The translations under genes were made by a program, and so were the position numbers. A DNA stretch of 64,000 nt from Opitutaceae bacterium (GTDB lineage: Bacteria > Verrucomicrobiota > Verrucomicrobiia > Opitutales > Opitutaceae), in contig JAQUYL010000004.1 in the NCBI GenBank assembly GCA_028691845.1, positions 62,001-126,000 of the forward strand, in the 5' to 3' direction. The notes below the pieces were generated by a model. The model was given only the letters and a program-made list of their open reading frames with translations, had not been told where the DNA came from and made no database searches. Of the stretch, positions 45,721-56,260 are shown piece after piece; position 1 is the first letter of the stretch, and the number at the start of each line of letters is the position of its first letter.

Positions 45721-47337
45721 CTACGCGTTCATGTCGGTCCAACGCCTGGCCATGCGGCCAAAGATGAACAACGCCAGGGCGGAAACCACGCCGACCATGG
45801 CGAAAGGAATCCACACATGCAGATGCGGATGGTAGTTATCCCATAGCAGGCGGGTGGCGGCCGTGGCGTCGAGCCCGGTGATTTCCTGCAGCTTGAGCAT
45901 CGCCTCGGGACGATCGATCCCCAGCGCGGATTCCAGTGTATCCACCTCTCCATTCCAGCCCCGCCCCTGCCCAAATGGCGTCTTTTCCGCAAGATACCTT
46001 AGCGCCAGCACCGCTTTTTCCCCGTAGTGACCGTAGACATAGCCGGCAATTTTTGAGCCGGCATACACTCCCACGCCAACCGGAATGTTCACGTAGCCCA
46101 GGTAAAGGCCCTTTTTCCCCGGAGGAGCAATGAGGGCAAGGTATTCGCTCTTCTTCGGCCCGGTCGCCATCTCTCCCAGTGAAAAAAACAGGATGCCAAG
46201 CACGAGCACCCAGGCACTGGTGGTGAAGCCCGCCACCACCAGGCCGACGGTAGCCAGCATCATGCCGAAAAGCATGGCGGTGAGCGTGCGTAGATGTCGC
46301 GTGAGCCACGCCATGCCCACCACGCCAAGGATGATGAAGAAGGCATTGGCGCTCAACAGCACTTGCTGCGGCATCATCGGACCGCGCTGGGTCTGCTCCA
46401 CCAGCGTGCGATAAAGCGGGTCCGGCAGCCAGCGAAGCCCCTCCGCCATGCTGCGGCTGTCCACCCAGTCGGCGATGAAATTGGGCTGCAAATCCCAGAG
46501 CTGGTACATCATCAGCCAGAAACCCGACATGATTGCCATCCACGCAAGCAAACGGGGCTCGAGAATGTCACGGATGGTCCGCCCCAGCACCTGCAGGATC
46601 GTCTCGGTCTTCGACGCGCCGGACGGCGTGTCCTTGAACGTCAGGAGCAAAAGAAGGTTGAACGAAGAAAAGAAGGCCGACGCCAGGAAGAGATTGCGCC
46701 ACGCTTCCTTGGAGTTGCCCACGGCGTGAAGCGGTCCGGGCAGCAACACACTCAGGGCCAGCAGGGCTGTCGGCAGATAATGGCCGACGAACGCTCCGAC
46801 GTTGACGACCCAATAGAAAATGCCCCAGCCCAAGGAGGATTTCTCCCTAGGAAGGTTGTGCGCCAGCGATCCCTGGATGCTGGGTTTGAAAAACGCCGTG
46901 CCCGTGGCCAGCACGAGGATGCCCCCGAAGAATCCCCAGTAATTGCTGACCAGCGCCACGTCGCGCAGTAGCGCAATCATGAGGTAGCCCGTGATCATCA
47001 TCCCAATGGCAAACGCCAGCGTGCGCTTGTAGCCGAAGCGGTCCGCCAGGCCGCCGGTCACCACTGGCAGCAGCGACTGGAACGCCGCCCACCAGGCATA
47101 GATCGTGCCTTTGTCGCCGGCAGTAAGGTGCAATCCGCCCGGGTTGTCCGCCTGCATGATATAAATCGGCGCCATCACGCGCAGATTGTAGAACGCCAGG
47201 CGCTCCCACATTTCGATGACGTTGAGCGTCCAAAACGTACGACCAAACCCCGGCCGGACTGGAGCCGGGACACCAGACACAGGTGCCTCGGCCGACCCGG
47301 ACGAGGGAACGGAGGATTCGCTGGAAGGGGTGCTCAT
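45721..47337 (-). CDS. POT-family proton-dependent oligopeptide transporter
   Basis: A 538-residue major-facilitator protein of the POT/PTR2 family. The first-helix E-x-x-E-R proton-coupling motif appears as EMWERLAFYN, the helix 2-3 loop as GGLADRFGYKR, and the helix-5 region as FYWVVNVGAFVGHYLP. There are about 14 helices. It imports di- and tripeptides with protons. A segment of about 70 residues between the last two helix pairs (GEVDTLESALGIDRPEAMLK) is unusually long and polar. The 30-residue Ser/Pro-rich N-terminus is non-conserved. Confidence 0.9.
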   Translation of the reverse strand: MSTPSSESSVPSSGSAEAPVSGVPAPVRPGFGRTFWTLNVIEMWERLAFYNLRVMAPIYIMQADNPGGLHLTAGDKGTIYAWWAAFQSLLPVVTGGLADRFGYKRTLAFAIGMMITGYLMIALLRDVALVSNYWGFFGGILVLATGTAFFKPSIQGSLAHNLPREKSSLGWGIFYWVVNVGAFVGHYLPTALLALSVLLPGPLHAVGNSKEAWRNLFLASAFFSSFNLLLLLTFKDTPSGASKTETILQVLGRTIRDILEPRLLAWMAIMSGFWLMMYQLWDLQPNFIADWVDSRSMAEGLRWLPDPLYRTLVEQTQRGPMMPQQVLLSANAFFIILGVVGMAWLTRHLRTLTAMLFGMMLATVGLVVAGFTTSAWVLVLGILFFSLGEMATGPKKSEYLALIAPPGKKGLYLGYVNIPVGVGVYAGSKIAGYVYGHYGEKAVLALRYLAEKTPFGQGRGWNGEVDTLESALGIDRPEAMLKLQEITGLDATAATRLLWDNYHPHLHVWIPFAMVGVVSALALFIFGRMARRWTDMNA

Positions 47338-47563
47338 TTTTTAATCGTTCGGAGAGTCAATCCAAGGGTGGCTGAACCTGTCGCGCACCATGCAGCCCGG
47401 CAAGCCGGGAGTCGCCGGTTCCCTCCCCCATCGGGCCGCCCTTCGGTTCGCGGTCACCGTGCCCAAATGAACCCGCAGGCTGTTGCCATGCCGCTACCCC
47501 ATCATGGCTTGTGCTTATGCGTTTGCCGCCGGCGGATGGCGCAGCTGTAGTTCTGGCTCCAGC

Positions 47564-48331
47564 ATGCCGCCCCCCCAGCCACGCACTCTCGCCGAAAATG
47601 CCGGGTTGGCCTACCCCGGTGTCTTCCTGGCGGCTGCGTTTATCGTGCAGTCCCGGTCTGCCCGACGCATGCTGGCGGCGCACAATCCCACCGGCCGGCC
47701 CAACGCCGATGTCCTGCGTCCCTACGTTGGCGCCGCCGATCTCGCTCGCCCGCGCGGCCGATGGGTGATCGTTTTTCCGCCGGAATCCTCTGCGGCTGAA
47801 ATGGCACTCTATCTCGCCCCATTCCGTTTGCTGCAGCGGCGCCTGCGCGATTGGCGCAAATTCTCCCGGCCTTTGACGCAAGCCGGGGCGGCACTGCTAA
47901 CCGCGCTCGCCAAACGGGACCGCTTCCTCGTCACGCCGCTGGACACCCGACAACCGGCATTCACCTGGCTGGAGTCCCCGGCGCTGCCGGATGATTCACT
48001 GCTGGTGGTAGCGCGCGATGACGATTTCACCCGCGGCATTTTGCATTCGCGAATTTTCTCCGTGTGGTGGCGGCACCAGTCCGCCTCCGGCGTACCGACT
48101 TTTGCCGTGGAAAGTTTTCCCTTCCCCTGGCCGCCGACAATGCCCCTTCATGCCCTGTCGTCCGTGCAGGAAGAACACCGCCACGCCATCGCCCGTGCCT
48201 CCCGCCAAGGCAATTCCGATGAGCTCAACTGCGCCGTGGCCGCAGCCTACGGCTGGGCGCCCGATCTGCCTGAGACCGGCATCCTGGAGCACTTGCTGAT
48301 CGCCTTCCGCAGCCGGATTGCGGCAAACTGA
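47564..48331 (+). CDS. orphan MmeI-like target-recognition/C-terminal domain of a DNA methyltransferase
   Basis: A 255-residue protein that matches, as I recognise it, only the C-terminal specificity part of MmeI-type class I methyltransferase/restriction enzymes: RPNADVLRPYVGAADL, GRWVIVFPP, later GILHSRIFSVWWRHQ, FAVESFPFPWPP and LNCAVAAAYGW. The nuclease, helical and catalytic methyltransferase domains (including an NPPY motif) are absent and not encoded upstream, where the POT gene runs the other way. It may be a remnant, a stand-alone DNA-binding specificity protein, or a domesticated gene. The start at 47564 is the ATG nearest the conserved region. Confidence 0.65.
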   Translation: MPPPQPRTLAENAGLAYPGVFLAAAFIVQSRSARRMLAAHNPTGRPNADVLRPYVGAADLARPRGRWVIVFPPESSAAEMALYLAPFRLLQRRLRDWRKFSRPLTQAGAALLTALAKRDRFLVTPLDTRQPAFTWLESPALPDDSLLVVARDDDFTRGILHSRIFSVWWRHQSASGVPTFAVESFPFPWPPTMPLHALSSVQEEHRHAIARASRQGNSDELNCAVAAAYGWAPDLPETGILEHLLIAFRSRIAAN

Positions 48332-48637
48332 TTGCCTGTTCCGCCGATCTCCGCGCCTGTCGAAGACAGTCTGCCTGAACCACTCGACCGCAAATGGGAA
48401 GGCCGTCCCGGAGAGGATCAGAGTCCCCCTCCCCCCACGACCGATCAGAAGCCGATCCTTATCTTGTGTCGGTTGGCCATCCAAGCGCGGCCCTTGCAAC
48501 ATCAGTCAAAGGCTGTGGCGGCCTTCCCCCTGCCTGAGGTTCCGGCACTCCGTGGAGTGATTGCGTCCCTGCAGGGCAGGAAAATGCGGAGACTCGGACC
48601 GCCATGGTCCACAGGGTGGAGGGAAGCAGCGCCCCGC
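48332..48637. other. convergent intergenic region
   Basis: About 306 bases between the convergent TRD-like gene and lnt. No gene, repeat or clear terminator recognised. The bases just after the TRD-like stop keep GC-rich codon-like composition but no matching product. Confidence 0.4.
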
Positions 48638-50317
48638 TCAGAAGGGCAATGGCGACCTATCCTCGTCCTCGGCCGGCCTTGGTAGTGGTTTGGGCCGCAC
48701 GGTGGTGCACGCGTAGAACGCCACCACAGCGAGCAAGGCGCAGGGAATAAGAAACCAGTCGCCATGGACGGTGTAGTAGCTGTCACGCCCCGCCCATCGC
48801 GCATCGCGTGTAATCGTGTGCGAGGCGTATCCTCGGAAATAGATGCTGCCGGATTCTCCCGTGAGCGCGGCCCGGATGTACCCGAATTCGTCGATCCAGC
48901 CGCTCCAGCCACCGTTGCCGCACCGCAGCACCGGCCTGCGGGTCTCCACCGCCCGCAGCACCGAATTCGCCGCATGCTGATAGGCCGCCCCGCCTTCGCC
49001 ATACCAGGCATTGTTGGTTAGCACGGCCAGCAGCTCGGCGCCGGAGATCACACTCGCACGCGCCAACGCCGGGAAAATATCTTCATAACAAATGAGGACT
49101 CCGACCGGAATCCGGCTAGTGCCCACAGGGACCAGCAGGGGCTGGGCCGAATCACCTGGCGTGAAGTCGCCGCCAATCGGCACGAACTTATCCATCCACC
49201 CGAAGATCGGCCGCCATGGAATGTACTCCCCGAAAGGCACGAGGTGCCGCTTCGCGTAACCGCCGGCTTGCACGCCGGTGTTGGGATCAACCAGGTAAGC
49301 CCCATTGAACCAGCGCTCGCCAGCCGGTCCGGAGTTGTCAACCTCCACGCATCCGGCCAGCAGTGGCTTCCCCGTGCGGTGCGCCACCGACTCAAGCCAG
49401 GTCGCCACATTCGGATCCGCCCGCAGCGCCAATGGCGTGGAAGCCTCGGGCCAGAGAATAAAATCGGGCGCCCCGGCATCGTTGGCTTCGATGGTCAATC
49501 TCTGCATGGTTTGCAGAATTTCGCGGGCCTGCGCCGGATCCCATTTGAGATTCTGCGGGATATAGGGCTGCACGAAGGCCACCCGGGCCAATTTCTGCCG
49601 CCGCTGCGTCATCACCTCGGTCAGGAGCGGGAAGGTGGAAGACACGAGCAATAGGAGTGCCACCATGAACTCCGGGCTGCGTTTCCGCAGACCGGTCGCT
49701 CCTTCGAAAAAGATGCGATGCGTATACGCCGCCGCACCGAGATTAAAAACGATCAGCACGAACGACACACCCGACGCTCCAGTGTAGGAGGCGATCTGAA
49801 GCAGCATCGGCTGTTTCCATTGGCTGGCCGCCAGCGGCAGCCAGGGGAAACCGCCAAACAGCCGGCTGCGCACCCACTCGATCAGCACCCACAGCGAGGC
49901 CAGGCCCAGCATGGCAATGAGGCGCAATACCACCTGCTGGCCGACGAGGCGGGGTGCCGTCCACCACACGGCGAGATACCAAACCCCGGTAAATAGCCCG
50001 ATGAACGGACCGATAATAAACAGGCCGGCCCAAGTCACATGGTGCAACCACCAGAGCGTCGCCGTCCATGCGACGACTTGTCCGCCGAGCACGGCAAGGG
50101 CGTAGTTGCGAAGCCCCGGACGGCGGTAGGCCCACAGCACGCCCGGGATGGCGAGCACATAACCCGCCTGGCCAACATCGAGCGGCGGGAAGGCGGCAAA
50201 GGCCAGAAAGGCCGTCAACACGAACGTCGCCAGGGCCCAGCCGAGCTCGGGGAAGCGCACGAACAGCGAGGGCTTCTCGGCGTAGGGATCTGGATCCGTA
50301 GTGGTTGCCGCAGTCAT
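48638..50317 (-). CDS. lnt: apolipoprotein N-acyltransferase
   Basis: A 559-residue inner-membrane enzyme that adds the third acyl chain to lipoproteins. An N-terminal helical bundle is followed by a nitrilase-fold periplasmic domain carrying the catalytic triad: Glu in ILWPEASTPL, Lys in GYAKRHLVPFGEY and Cys in VLICYEDIFP. One C-terminal helix follows. It is encoded 7 bases after the secA stop codon on the same strand, so secA and lnt are probably co-transcribed. An N-terminal acidic tail of about 18 residues precedes the first helix. Confidence 0.96.
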   Translation of the reverse strand: MTAATTTDPDPYAEKPSLFVRFPELGWALATFVLTAFLAFAAFPPLDVGQAGYVLAIPGVLWAYRRPGLRNYALAVLGGQVVAWTATLWWLHHVTWAGLFIIGPFIGLFTGVWYLAVWWTAPRLVGQQVVLRLIAMLGLASLWVLIEWVRSRLFGGFPWLPLAASQWKQPMLLQIASYTGASGVSFVLIVFNLGAAAYTHRIFFEGATGLRKRSPEFMVALLLLVSSTFPLLTEVMTQRRQKLARVAFVQPYIPQNLKWDPAQAREILQTMQRLTIEANDAGAPDFILWPEASTPLALRADPNVATWLESVAHRTGKPLLAGCVEVDNSGPAGERWFNGAYLVDPNTGVQAGGYAKRHLVPFGEYIPWRPIFGWMDKFVPIGGDFTPGDSAQPLLVPVGTSRIPVGVLICYEDIFPALARASVISGAELLAVLTNNAWYGEGGAAYQHAANSVLRAVETRRPVLRCGNGGWSGWIDEFGYIRAALTGESGSIYFRGYASHTITRDARWAGRDSYYTVHGDWFLIPCALLAVVAFYACTTVRPKPLPRPAEDEDRSPLPF

Positions 50318-50324
50318 CGGCGGG

Positions 50325-53300
50325 TCATGCGCCGTGGCAATGTTTGAATTTCTTCCCGGAACCGCAGGGACACGGATCGTTGCGACCGACCTTGGGCGCC
50401 TCCCGGCGGATGGTCACCGCCGGCAGCCTGATATCCGATTCGGCCTCAGCTCCATCGGCCCCGTCACTGCGCGTGGGCGCCGACCGGCCGGAGCTGCCAT
50501 CACCCCCCGTTGAGGTCGCGGCGGACAGGGAGACGGGCGCCGCCTCGGGCCCATGGGTGCGGGCGGTGCGCATGAGCAGATTGAACATATTCTCGAACGC
50601 CTGCCGATTGGTGGCCGAGCGGAAGAGGCCGGTGCAAATCTGCAGGCGCACATTGTTCATCAGCTCCTCAAAGTAGCGATAGGCCTCGCTTTTGTACTCG
50701 GAAAGAGGGTCCTTCTGTCCGTAGCTGCGCAGGCCGATGCTACGGCGCAGCTCCTCCATCTCGGTCAGGTGCTCCTGCCAGTGGTGGTCGATGGCATTGA
50801 TGATGATGTAGCGCTCCAGCCCGCCGAGCGATGCGGGATCCTCGACCGATTCCTTGAGGGCGTAGGCCTTCTGCACCCGCTCCAGGAGTTCCTTGATCAG
50901 GTGCTCGGGCGTGGCGCCGGCGGGCAGGTGCTCGACTTTTACGCTGAGGGGGAAGTGCGAGTTCAGCCAGCCCACCAAGCGCTCCGTTGTCTGGATCGTC
51001 GCGCCGCCCTTCCCGCCAAACCCCGCGTCATCCAGGCGGTAGGCCAGCTCCTCCTCGATCATCTCGAAAATGATGTCCTTCGGGCGCTCGTTGAGCAGCG
51101 CATTGTTGCGGATGCCGTAGATGACTTCGCGCTGCTTGTTGAGCACGTCGTCATACTGCAGCAGGCGCTTGCGGATGGAGAAATTCTGCTGCTCGACTTT
51201 TTTCTGCGCGGACTCGATCGAGCGATTGAGCCAGGGATGTTCGAGCTCCTCCCCTTCCTTCATGGAGCCCTCCATGATGCGCGAAGCCAGATTGCCCTGG
51301 AGAAACAGACGCATGAGGTCGTCCTCGAGCGAGAGGAAAAACTTCGACATGCCGGGGTCTCCCTGCCGCGCGCAACGACCGCGCAACTGCCGGTCGATGC
51401 GGCGCGACTCGTGCCGCTCGGTACCGACGACATAGAGGCCGCCGAGCTCGCGCACCCCCTCGCCGAGTTTGATGTCGGTGCCGCGGCCGGCCATGTTGGT
51501 GGCGATGGTGACGGCTCCCCGCTGGCCCGCCCGCGTTACGATCTCGGCCTCCTGCTGGTGGAACTTGGCATTGAGCACGGTGTGCGTGATGTTCGCCCGC
51601 CGCAACATGCGGCTGAGCACCTCGGACTGCTCGACCGTGACGGTGCCGAGCAGCACGGGCTGGCCGCGGCTGTGCGCTGCCTGGATTTCCTTCACCACGG
51701 CGTTGTATTTGTCCCGCCGCGTCTTGAAAATACTGTCATTCTTGTCGGCCCGGATGCAGGGCTTGTTGGTCGGGATGACGGTGACGGCCAGCTTGTATAT
51801 CTCAAAAAACTCAGTCGCCTCGGTTTCGGCCGTGCCGGTCATGCCCGCCAGCTTTTCGTACATGCGGAAATAGTTCTGGATGGTGATGGTGGCGTAGGTG
51901 CGGGTCTCGCGCTCGATGGTGACGCTTTCCTTGGCTTCCACCGCCTGGTGCAGGCCGTCGGACCAGCGCCGGCCGGGCATGACGCGACCGGTGTTCTCGT
52001 CGACAATCAGCACCTTGCCGTCCTGCACGACGTATTCGACATCGCGTTCGTAGAGGCTGTAGGCCCGCAGGAGCTGCGAGATGGAGTGGATATCCTCGCT
52101 GATGATCTCATAGTGCGCCTGGGTCTCGCGCTTCGCCTCCTCCTTCTGCTCGGGCGTGAGCGAGTGATTCTTCTCAATCTCCATGTGCTCGGTCGCAAGA
52201 TCGGGCAGCACAAAGGCGTCGGGATCATCGGGACGGAGCTTCTTGCGTCCGGGCTCGGTGAGGTCAGCCTGATGGTTGCGCTCGTCAATGACGTAGAACA
52301 GCTCCTCCTTGAGGCGGTAAGCCTCCTCCTTGTTGAAGTCGCTGTTCATCTCGATGTCGGTTTTGTCGAGACGCTTGCGCCACTCGGGCTCCTCCATGAG
52401 ACGGAGCAGGACCTTGTTTTTCGGCATGCCCATCTTCACCTGCAGCAGCTTGAGAATGGCGGCGCGCTTCTCGTCCTCGGATGCCGCAGCCTTGCCCAGG
52501 ACATCGGATGCCTCCTTGACGAGACGGTTGACCAGACGCGACTGTTCGGCGACCAGATGCTCGACGCCGGGTTTCAGGCGGGTGAAAGGCTGCTCGCGCT
52601 CGATCGGGGCGGGGCCGGAGATAATGAGCGGGGTCCGAGCCTCGTCGACCAGAATCGAGTCAACTTCGTCGACAATGCAATAGAAGTGCTCGCGCTGCAC
52701 CTGCTGGTCGCGACTGGTCGCCATGCCATTGTCGCGCAGGTAGTCGAAACCGAATTCCGACGCCGTGCCGTAGGTGATGTCGCGGCCATAGGCCTCGCGC
52801 CGGTCGCCCGGCGCCATCTGCTGCTGAATGCAGCCGACCGTGACGCCAAGAAAGGAATAAAGGTGCCCCATCCACTCGGCATCGCGGCGGGCGAGGTAGT
52901 CATTGGCCGTGACGAGCTGGGCGTTGTGGCCGGTTAGGGCATTGAGATAAAGGGGCAGCGTGGAGACGAGGGTTTTGCCTTCACCCGTGGCCATTTCCGC
53001 GATGCGTCCTTCGTGGAGGGCGATGCCGCCGATGAGCTGGACGTCGAAGTGCACCATATCCCACGTGAGTTCGTGGTCGCAGACAACCACCGTGCGTCCG
53101 CACAGCCGCCTCGCCGCATTCTTCACCGTCGCGAACGCTTCGGGCAGGATCTGGTCCAGGGACTCGCCGTCTTTCAGGCGAGCGCGAAACTCGTCGGTCT
53201 TGGCGCGAAGCTGCTCATCGGTCAGCGTCTGGTATTGGCGCTCGAATTCGTTGATGCGCGCGACGACGGGCCGGCATTTCTCGATGAACTTCCGATGGTG

Positions 53301-53336
53301 GCGGCCCGAGAGCTTTTTAAGGATGAAACTGATCAT
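50325..53336 (-). CDS. secA: preprotein translocase ATPase SecA
   Basis: A 1003-residue SecA. Walker A MATGEGKT lies near residues 115-122, [13 protein letters not shown] near 220, and the preprotein cross-linking and helicase motifs follow ([11 protein letters not shown]). The C-terminal SEC-C zinc motif [14 protein letters not shown] is intact. Motif VI reads [11 protein letters not shown] instead of the usual RGRSGRQGDPG. It also contains an insert of about 60 residues (near 300-370), making it longer than the roughly 900-residue E. coli protein. The start at 53336 gives the standard N-terminal helix ISFILKKL. Confidence 0.97.
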   Translation of the reverse strand: MISFILKKLSGRHHRKFIEKCRPVVARINEFERQYQTLTDEQLRAKTDEFRARLKDGESLDQILPEAFATVKNAARRLCGRTVVVCDHELTWDMVHFDVQLIGGIALHEGRIAEMATGEGKTLVSTLPLYLNALTGHNAQLVTANDYLARRDAEWMGHLYSFLGVTVGCIQQQMAPGDRREAYGRDITYGTASEFGFDYLRDNGMATSRDQQVQREHFYCIVDEVDSILVDEARTPLIISGPAPIEREQPFTRLKPGVEHLVAEQSRLVNRLVKEASDVLGKAAASEDEKRAAILKLLQVKMGMPKNKVLLRLMEEPEWRKRLDKTDIEMNSDFNKEEAYRLKEELFYVIDERNHQADLTEPGRKKLRPDDPDAFVLPDLATEHMEIEKNHSLTPEQKEEAKRETQAHYEIISEDIHSISQLLRAYSLYERDVEYVVQDGKVLIVDENTGRVMPGRRWSDGLHQAVEAKESVTIERETRTYATITIQNYFRMYEKLAGMTGTAETEATEFFEIYKLAVTVIPTNKPCIRADKNDSIFKTRRDKYNAVVKEIQAAHSRGQPVLLGTVTVEQSEVLSRMLRRANITHTVLNAKFHQQEAEIVTRAGQRGAVTIATNMAGRGTDIKLGEGVRELGGLYVVGTERHESRRIDRQLRGRCARQGDPGMSKFFLSLEDDLMRLFLQGNLASRIMEGSMKEGEELEHPWLNRSIESAQKKVEQQNFSIRKRLLQYDDVLNKQREVIYGIRNNALLNERPKDIIFEMIEEELAYRLDDAGFGGKGGATIQTTERLVGWLNSHFPLSVKVEHLPAGATPEHLIKELLERVQKAYALKESVEDPASLGGLERYIIINAIDHHWQEHLTEMEELRRSIGLRSYGQKDPLSEYKSEAYRYFEELMNNVRLQICTGLFRSATNRQAFENMFNLLMRTARTHGPEAAPVSLSAATSTGGDGSSGRSAPTRSDGADGAEAESDIRLPAVTIRREAPKVGRNDPCPCGSGKKFKHCHGA

Positions 53337-53527
53337 TGAAAGAGGGCGAATCAAACCTGCGGGGCGCGGCTTGGCAAACGACAAATGGCCCCCGGGTCCG
53401 GCTGCCGCAAGTCGCTGCCCCCCAATCACTGCTGGCTACAGAGTTCACTCCCGCGCCGCAGGGACCACTTCATCCGACACCAGCCTCATCTGTCCGATTT
53501 CGCAGGAAGGGTCGGTCAGCCTGCCGG

Positions 53528-54454
53528 CTACACCCGGTCGCGGAAGTAGGCGATGGTGCGTTTGAGACCTTCAGCCAGGGGCACGGATGGCTCCCATTTG
53601 AGCAGTTTCCTGGCAAGCGCAATATCGGGCTGGCGTTGCTTCGGATCGTCAGCCGGCAGGGGCTTGTGGACAATCCTAGCCTTGCTCTTGGTAAGCTTGA
53701 CCACGGTTTCCGCGAGTTCGAGCATGGTAAATTCGCCCGGATTGCCGAGGTTGATCGGGCCCACCGACTGATCCTGGTTCATGAACCGAACAAAGCCTTC
53801 GATGAGGTCGTCAACGAAGCAAAACGAGCGCGTCTGCCGGCCGTCTCCATATACGGTGATCTCCTTGCCGCGCAAGGCCTGCACAATGAAATTTGAGACG
53901 ACGCGGCCGTCGTTCGGGTGCATGCGGGGACCATAGGTGTTGAAGATGCGCACCACCCGGATATCGACCTTGTTTTCCCGATGGTAGTCGAAGAACAGCG
54001 TCTCGGCGCACCGCTTGCCTTCGTCATAACAAGAGCGTCGGCCGATCGGATTGACGTGGCCCCAGTAGCTTTCGCCCTGCGGATGCACCTCCGGATCGCC
54101 GTAGACTTCAGAGGTTGACGCCTGAAAGATCCGGGCCCGCAGCCGCTTGGCCAGTCCGAGACAATTGATTGCGCCCATGACCGATGTCTTGATGGTCTTG
54201 ATCGGGTTGAACTGATAATGCACCGGCGAGGCCGGGCAGGCGAGATTATAGACCTGATCAACCTCGACCTTAAACGGATCGATGACATCCCAGCGCAGCA
54301 GTTCGAAGCGCGGGTTGACGAGCAGGTGGGCGATGTTTTCCTTCCGGCCGGTGAAGAAATTATCGAGGCAGACCACTTCATGGCCATCGCGAATCAGACG
54401 GTCGCAAAGATGGCTGCCGAGAAAGCCGGCGCCGCCGGTAACCAGTATACGCAT
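53528..54454 (-). CDS. UDP-glucuronate decarboxylase (UDP-xylose synthase)-like SDR
   Basis: A 308-residue extended SDR. The NAD loop is GGAGFLGSH, then [22 protein letters not shown] and [14 protein letters not shown], and the catalytic Tyr/Lys lie in SCYDEGKR. The ASPVHY and YDEGKR strings are hallmarks of UDP-glucuronate decarboxylases, which make UDP-xylose for polysaccharides. The start at 54454 is directly before the Rossmann strand. It is downstream of tgt on the opposite side from secA and has no sugar-gene neighbours. Confidence 0.9.
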   Translation of the reverse strand: MRILVTGGAGFLGSHLCDRLIRDGHEVVCLDNFFTGRKENIAHLLVNPRFELLRWDVIDPFKVEVDQVYNLACPASPVHYQFNPIKTIKTSVMGAINCLGLAKRLRARIFQASTSEVYGDPEVHPQGESYWGHVNPIGRRSCYDEGKRCAETLFFDYHRENKVDIRVVRIFNTYGPRMHPNDGRVVSNFIVQALRGKEITVYGDGRQTRSFCFVDDLIEGFVRFMNQDQSVGPINLGNPGEFTMLELAETVVKLTKSKARIVHKPLPADDPKQRQPDIALARKLLKWEPSVPLAEGLKRTIAYFRDRV

Positions 54455-54554
54455 TTTCGATTTTGGTTTGGTGCTATTCTCTCTCACGCGGGGGCCTGGG
54501 CAATCAAGATCAAGGTAGCTTGTTCGTTCCCGCAATATATCTAAATTCAAAAAC

Positions 54555-55697
54555 CTAGATTTCGCCACGCTCGCCCGCCTCGTACCTTCCGATCCAAGCG
54601 CGATGCCAGGGGCCGTAATCGCCGGCCTCGATGTGCGTCCGGGCCTGGGCCATCAGATCAAGGTAGAAATGGACGTTGTGCAGGGTGATCAGGGTGCTCG
54701 CGAGAATCTCGTTTGCGACAACCAGGTGCCGCAGGTAGGCACGCGAAAAATGGCGACAGGTGTAATTGTCGAGTCCCTCGACCAGTGGACGCGCATCGGC
54801 GCGGAACCGCTCATTGCGGAGGTTGATCGGTCCGTCAGGCGTGAACGCGAGACCGTTGCGCGCCACCCGGGTCGGATGCACGCAGTCAAACAGGTCGACT
54901 CCGAGCGCGACCATTTTGAGCATCTGGGGCGGCGTGCCGAGACCCATCGTGTAGCGGGGCCGGTCGGCCGGCAGATACGGCGTCGTGGCGGCGACCTGCT
55001 TGAGCATTTCGGGTTCCGGCTCGCCCACGCTGACGCCGCCGATCGCGTAGCCGGGGAAATTCAGCGCCGCCAGTGTCTCGGCGGTCTCGCGCCTCAGATC
55101 GTCGAAGGTGGACCCCTGCACGATGGCAAACACGTGGTGCCCGGAGGCGACGAACCCCGCGTCGCCCGCGTAGGCCAGGCACTCCCGCGCCCATTTCAGG
55201 CTGCGGTCCACAGCCCGCCGGCAATCATCGCGTGAGCACGGCCACGGCGGGCACTCGTCGAGCACCATCGCGATGTCCGAGCCCAGGTTGATCTGAATCT
55301 GCATGACCTCGCGCGGACCGAGAAAGATTGTGGTTCCGTCCAGATGCGACTGGAACATCACGCCCTCGTCGCCAATGTTGCGAAGCTTTGCGAGGCTGAA
55401 CGCCTGAAAGCCGCCGCTGTCCGTGAGGATGGGGCCACCCCAGGCCATGAATTTGTGCAAGCCGCCAAGATCGCGTATGAGTTCCGAGCCCGGCCTCAGG
55501 TTGAGGTGGTAGGTGTTGCTGAGAATAATCTGCGCCCCGACTTCGCGCAGCTGCGCCGGCGTGAGCGCCTTGACCGTGCCCTGTGTGCCGACCGGCATGA
55601 AGATCGGGGTCTCGACCACTCCGTGTGCCGTCGCCAGCCGGCCCCGGCGGGCCGAGGTGACGGGGTCGACTTGAGAAACAGTAAAATGCTCTGCCAT
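54555..55697 (-). CDS. tgt: queuine tRNA-ribosyltransferase with eroded zinc site
   Basis: A 380-residue TGT barrel enzyme that exchanges guanine 34 for the queuosine precursor in tRNA. Catalytic features are intact: [21 protein letters not shown], and the nucleophile D271 in [12 protein letters not shown]. The zinc motif C-x-C-x-x-C, expected in the segment EGLDNYTC, is reduced to L309-x-N311-x-x-C314; only one Cys and H340 remain. The start at 55697 (MAEHFTV) is chosen because the conserved barrel follows. The folate genes lie upstream on the same strand. Confidence 0.95.
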   Translation of the reverse strand: MAEHFTVSQVDPVTSARRGRLATAHGVVETPIFMPVGTQGTVKALTPAQLREVGAQIILSNTYHLNLRPGSELIRDLGGLHKFMAWGGPILTDSGGFQAFSLAKLRNIGDEGVMFQSHLDGTTIFLGPREVMQIQINLGSDIAMVLDECPPWPCSRDDCRRAVDRSLKWARECLAYAGDAGFVASGHHVFAIVQGSTFDDLRRETAETLAALNFPGYAIGGVSVGEPEPEMLKQVAATTPYLPADRPRYTMGLGTPPQMLKMVALGVDLFDCVHPTRVARNGLAFTPDGPINLRNERFRADARPLVEGLDNYTCRHFSRAYLRHLVVANEILASTLITLHNVHFYLDLMAQARTHIEAGDYGPWHRAWIGRYEAGERGEI

Positions 55698-55744
55698 CAC
55701 AAAGGCGAAGGATGCGGGAGGCGTGCCTGACAAGGCAATCGGTT

Positions 55745-56257
55745 TCACGACGGCGGTGTCCACGACATCACCCCGGGGCCGGTTGGCAGCGGCTTCAGCA
55801 GACGGCGCAGACCGTCCCATTCCGGGCGCTGGTATCGCCCGGCTGTAGTGAGCAAATCGCGCAGCGGGACGGTCACAAACGGCCGCTCCATTATTCGCGG
55901 GTGAGGCAGCTTCAACCCGGGTGCATCCCTCGTTTCCCCTTCGTAAACCAGCAGATCCAGATCGAGCGTTCGAGGCCCCCATCGCACCCCCCTGATCCGG
56001 CCCGCCGCCCGTTCGCACCGTCGCAAAAGGCACAGCAGCTCCTCGGGTGTCAGGGAAGTCTCCACTCCGACGACAAGATTGAGGAACATCGGCTGATCGG
56101 TCACTCCGACCGGAGTCGTCTCATAGACGGGGGACAGATCCACCGTCAGTATCCCCCTGGCCTGCGCCAATGCCGTCACGGCCTGGCGAATCGTGGCCCA
56201 GCGATCACCCAGGTTGGCGCCCACCCCAATCAATGCCTGCCGCGTTGCCGCTTGCAT
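55745..56257 (-). CDS. folK: 2-amino-4-hydroxy-6-hydroxymethyldihydropteridine pyrophosphokinase
   Basis: A 170-residue FolK, transferring pyrophosphate from ATP to 6-hydroxymethyl-dihydropterin. It shows IGVGANLGDR at the start, SPVYETTPVG, QPMFLNLVVG and the magnesium and product signature WGPRTLDLDLL followed by LPHPR. It follows folB by 3 bases within folP-folB-folK. The enzyme length is normal, and the last 25 residues are not conserved. Confidence 0.96.
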   Translation of the reverse strand: MQAATRQALIGVGANLGDRWATIRQAVTALAQARGILTVDLSPVYETTPVGVTDQPMFLNLVVGVETSLTPEELLCLLRRCERAAGRIRGVRWGPRTLDLDLLVYEGETRDAPGLKLPHPRIMERPFVTVPLRDLLTTAGRYQRPEWDGLRRLLKPLPTGPGVMSWTPPS

Positions 56258-56260
56258 GGA

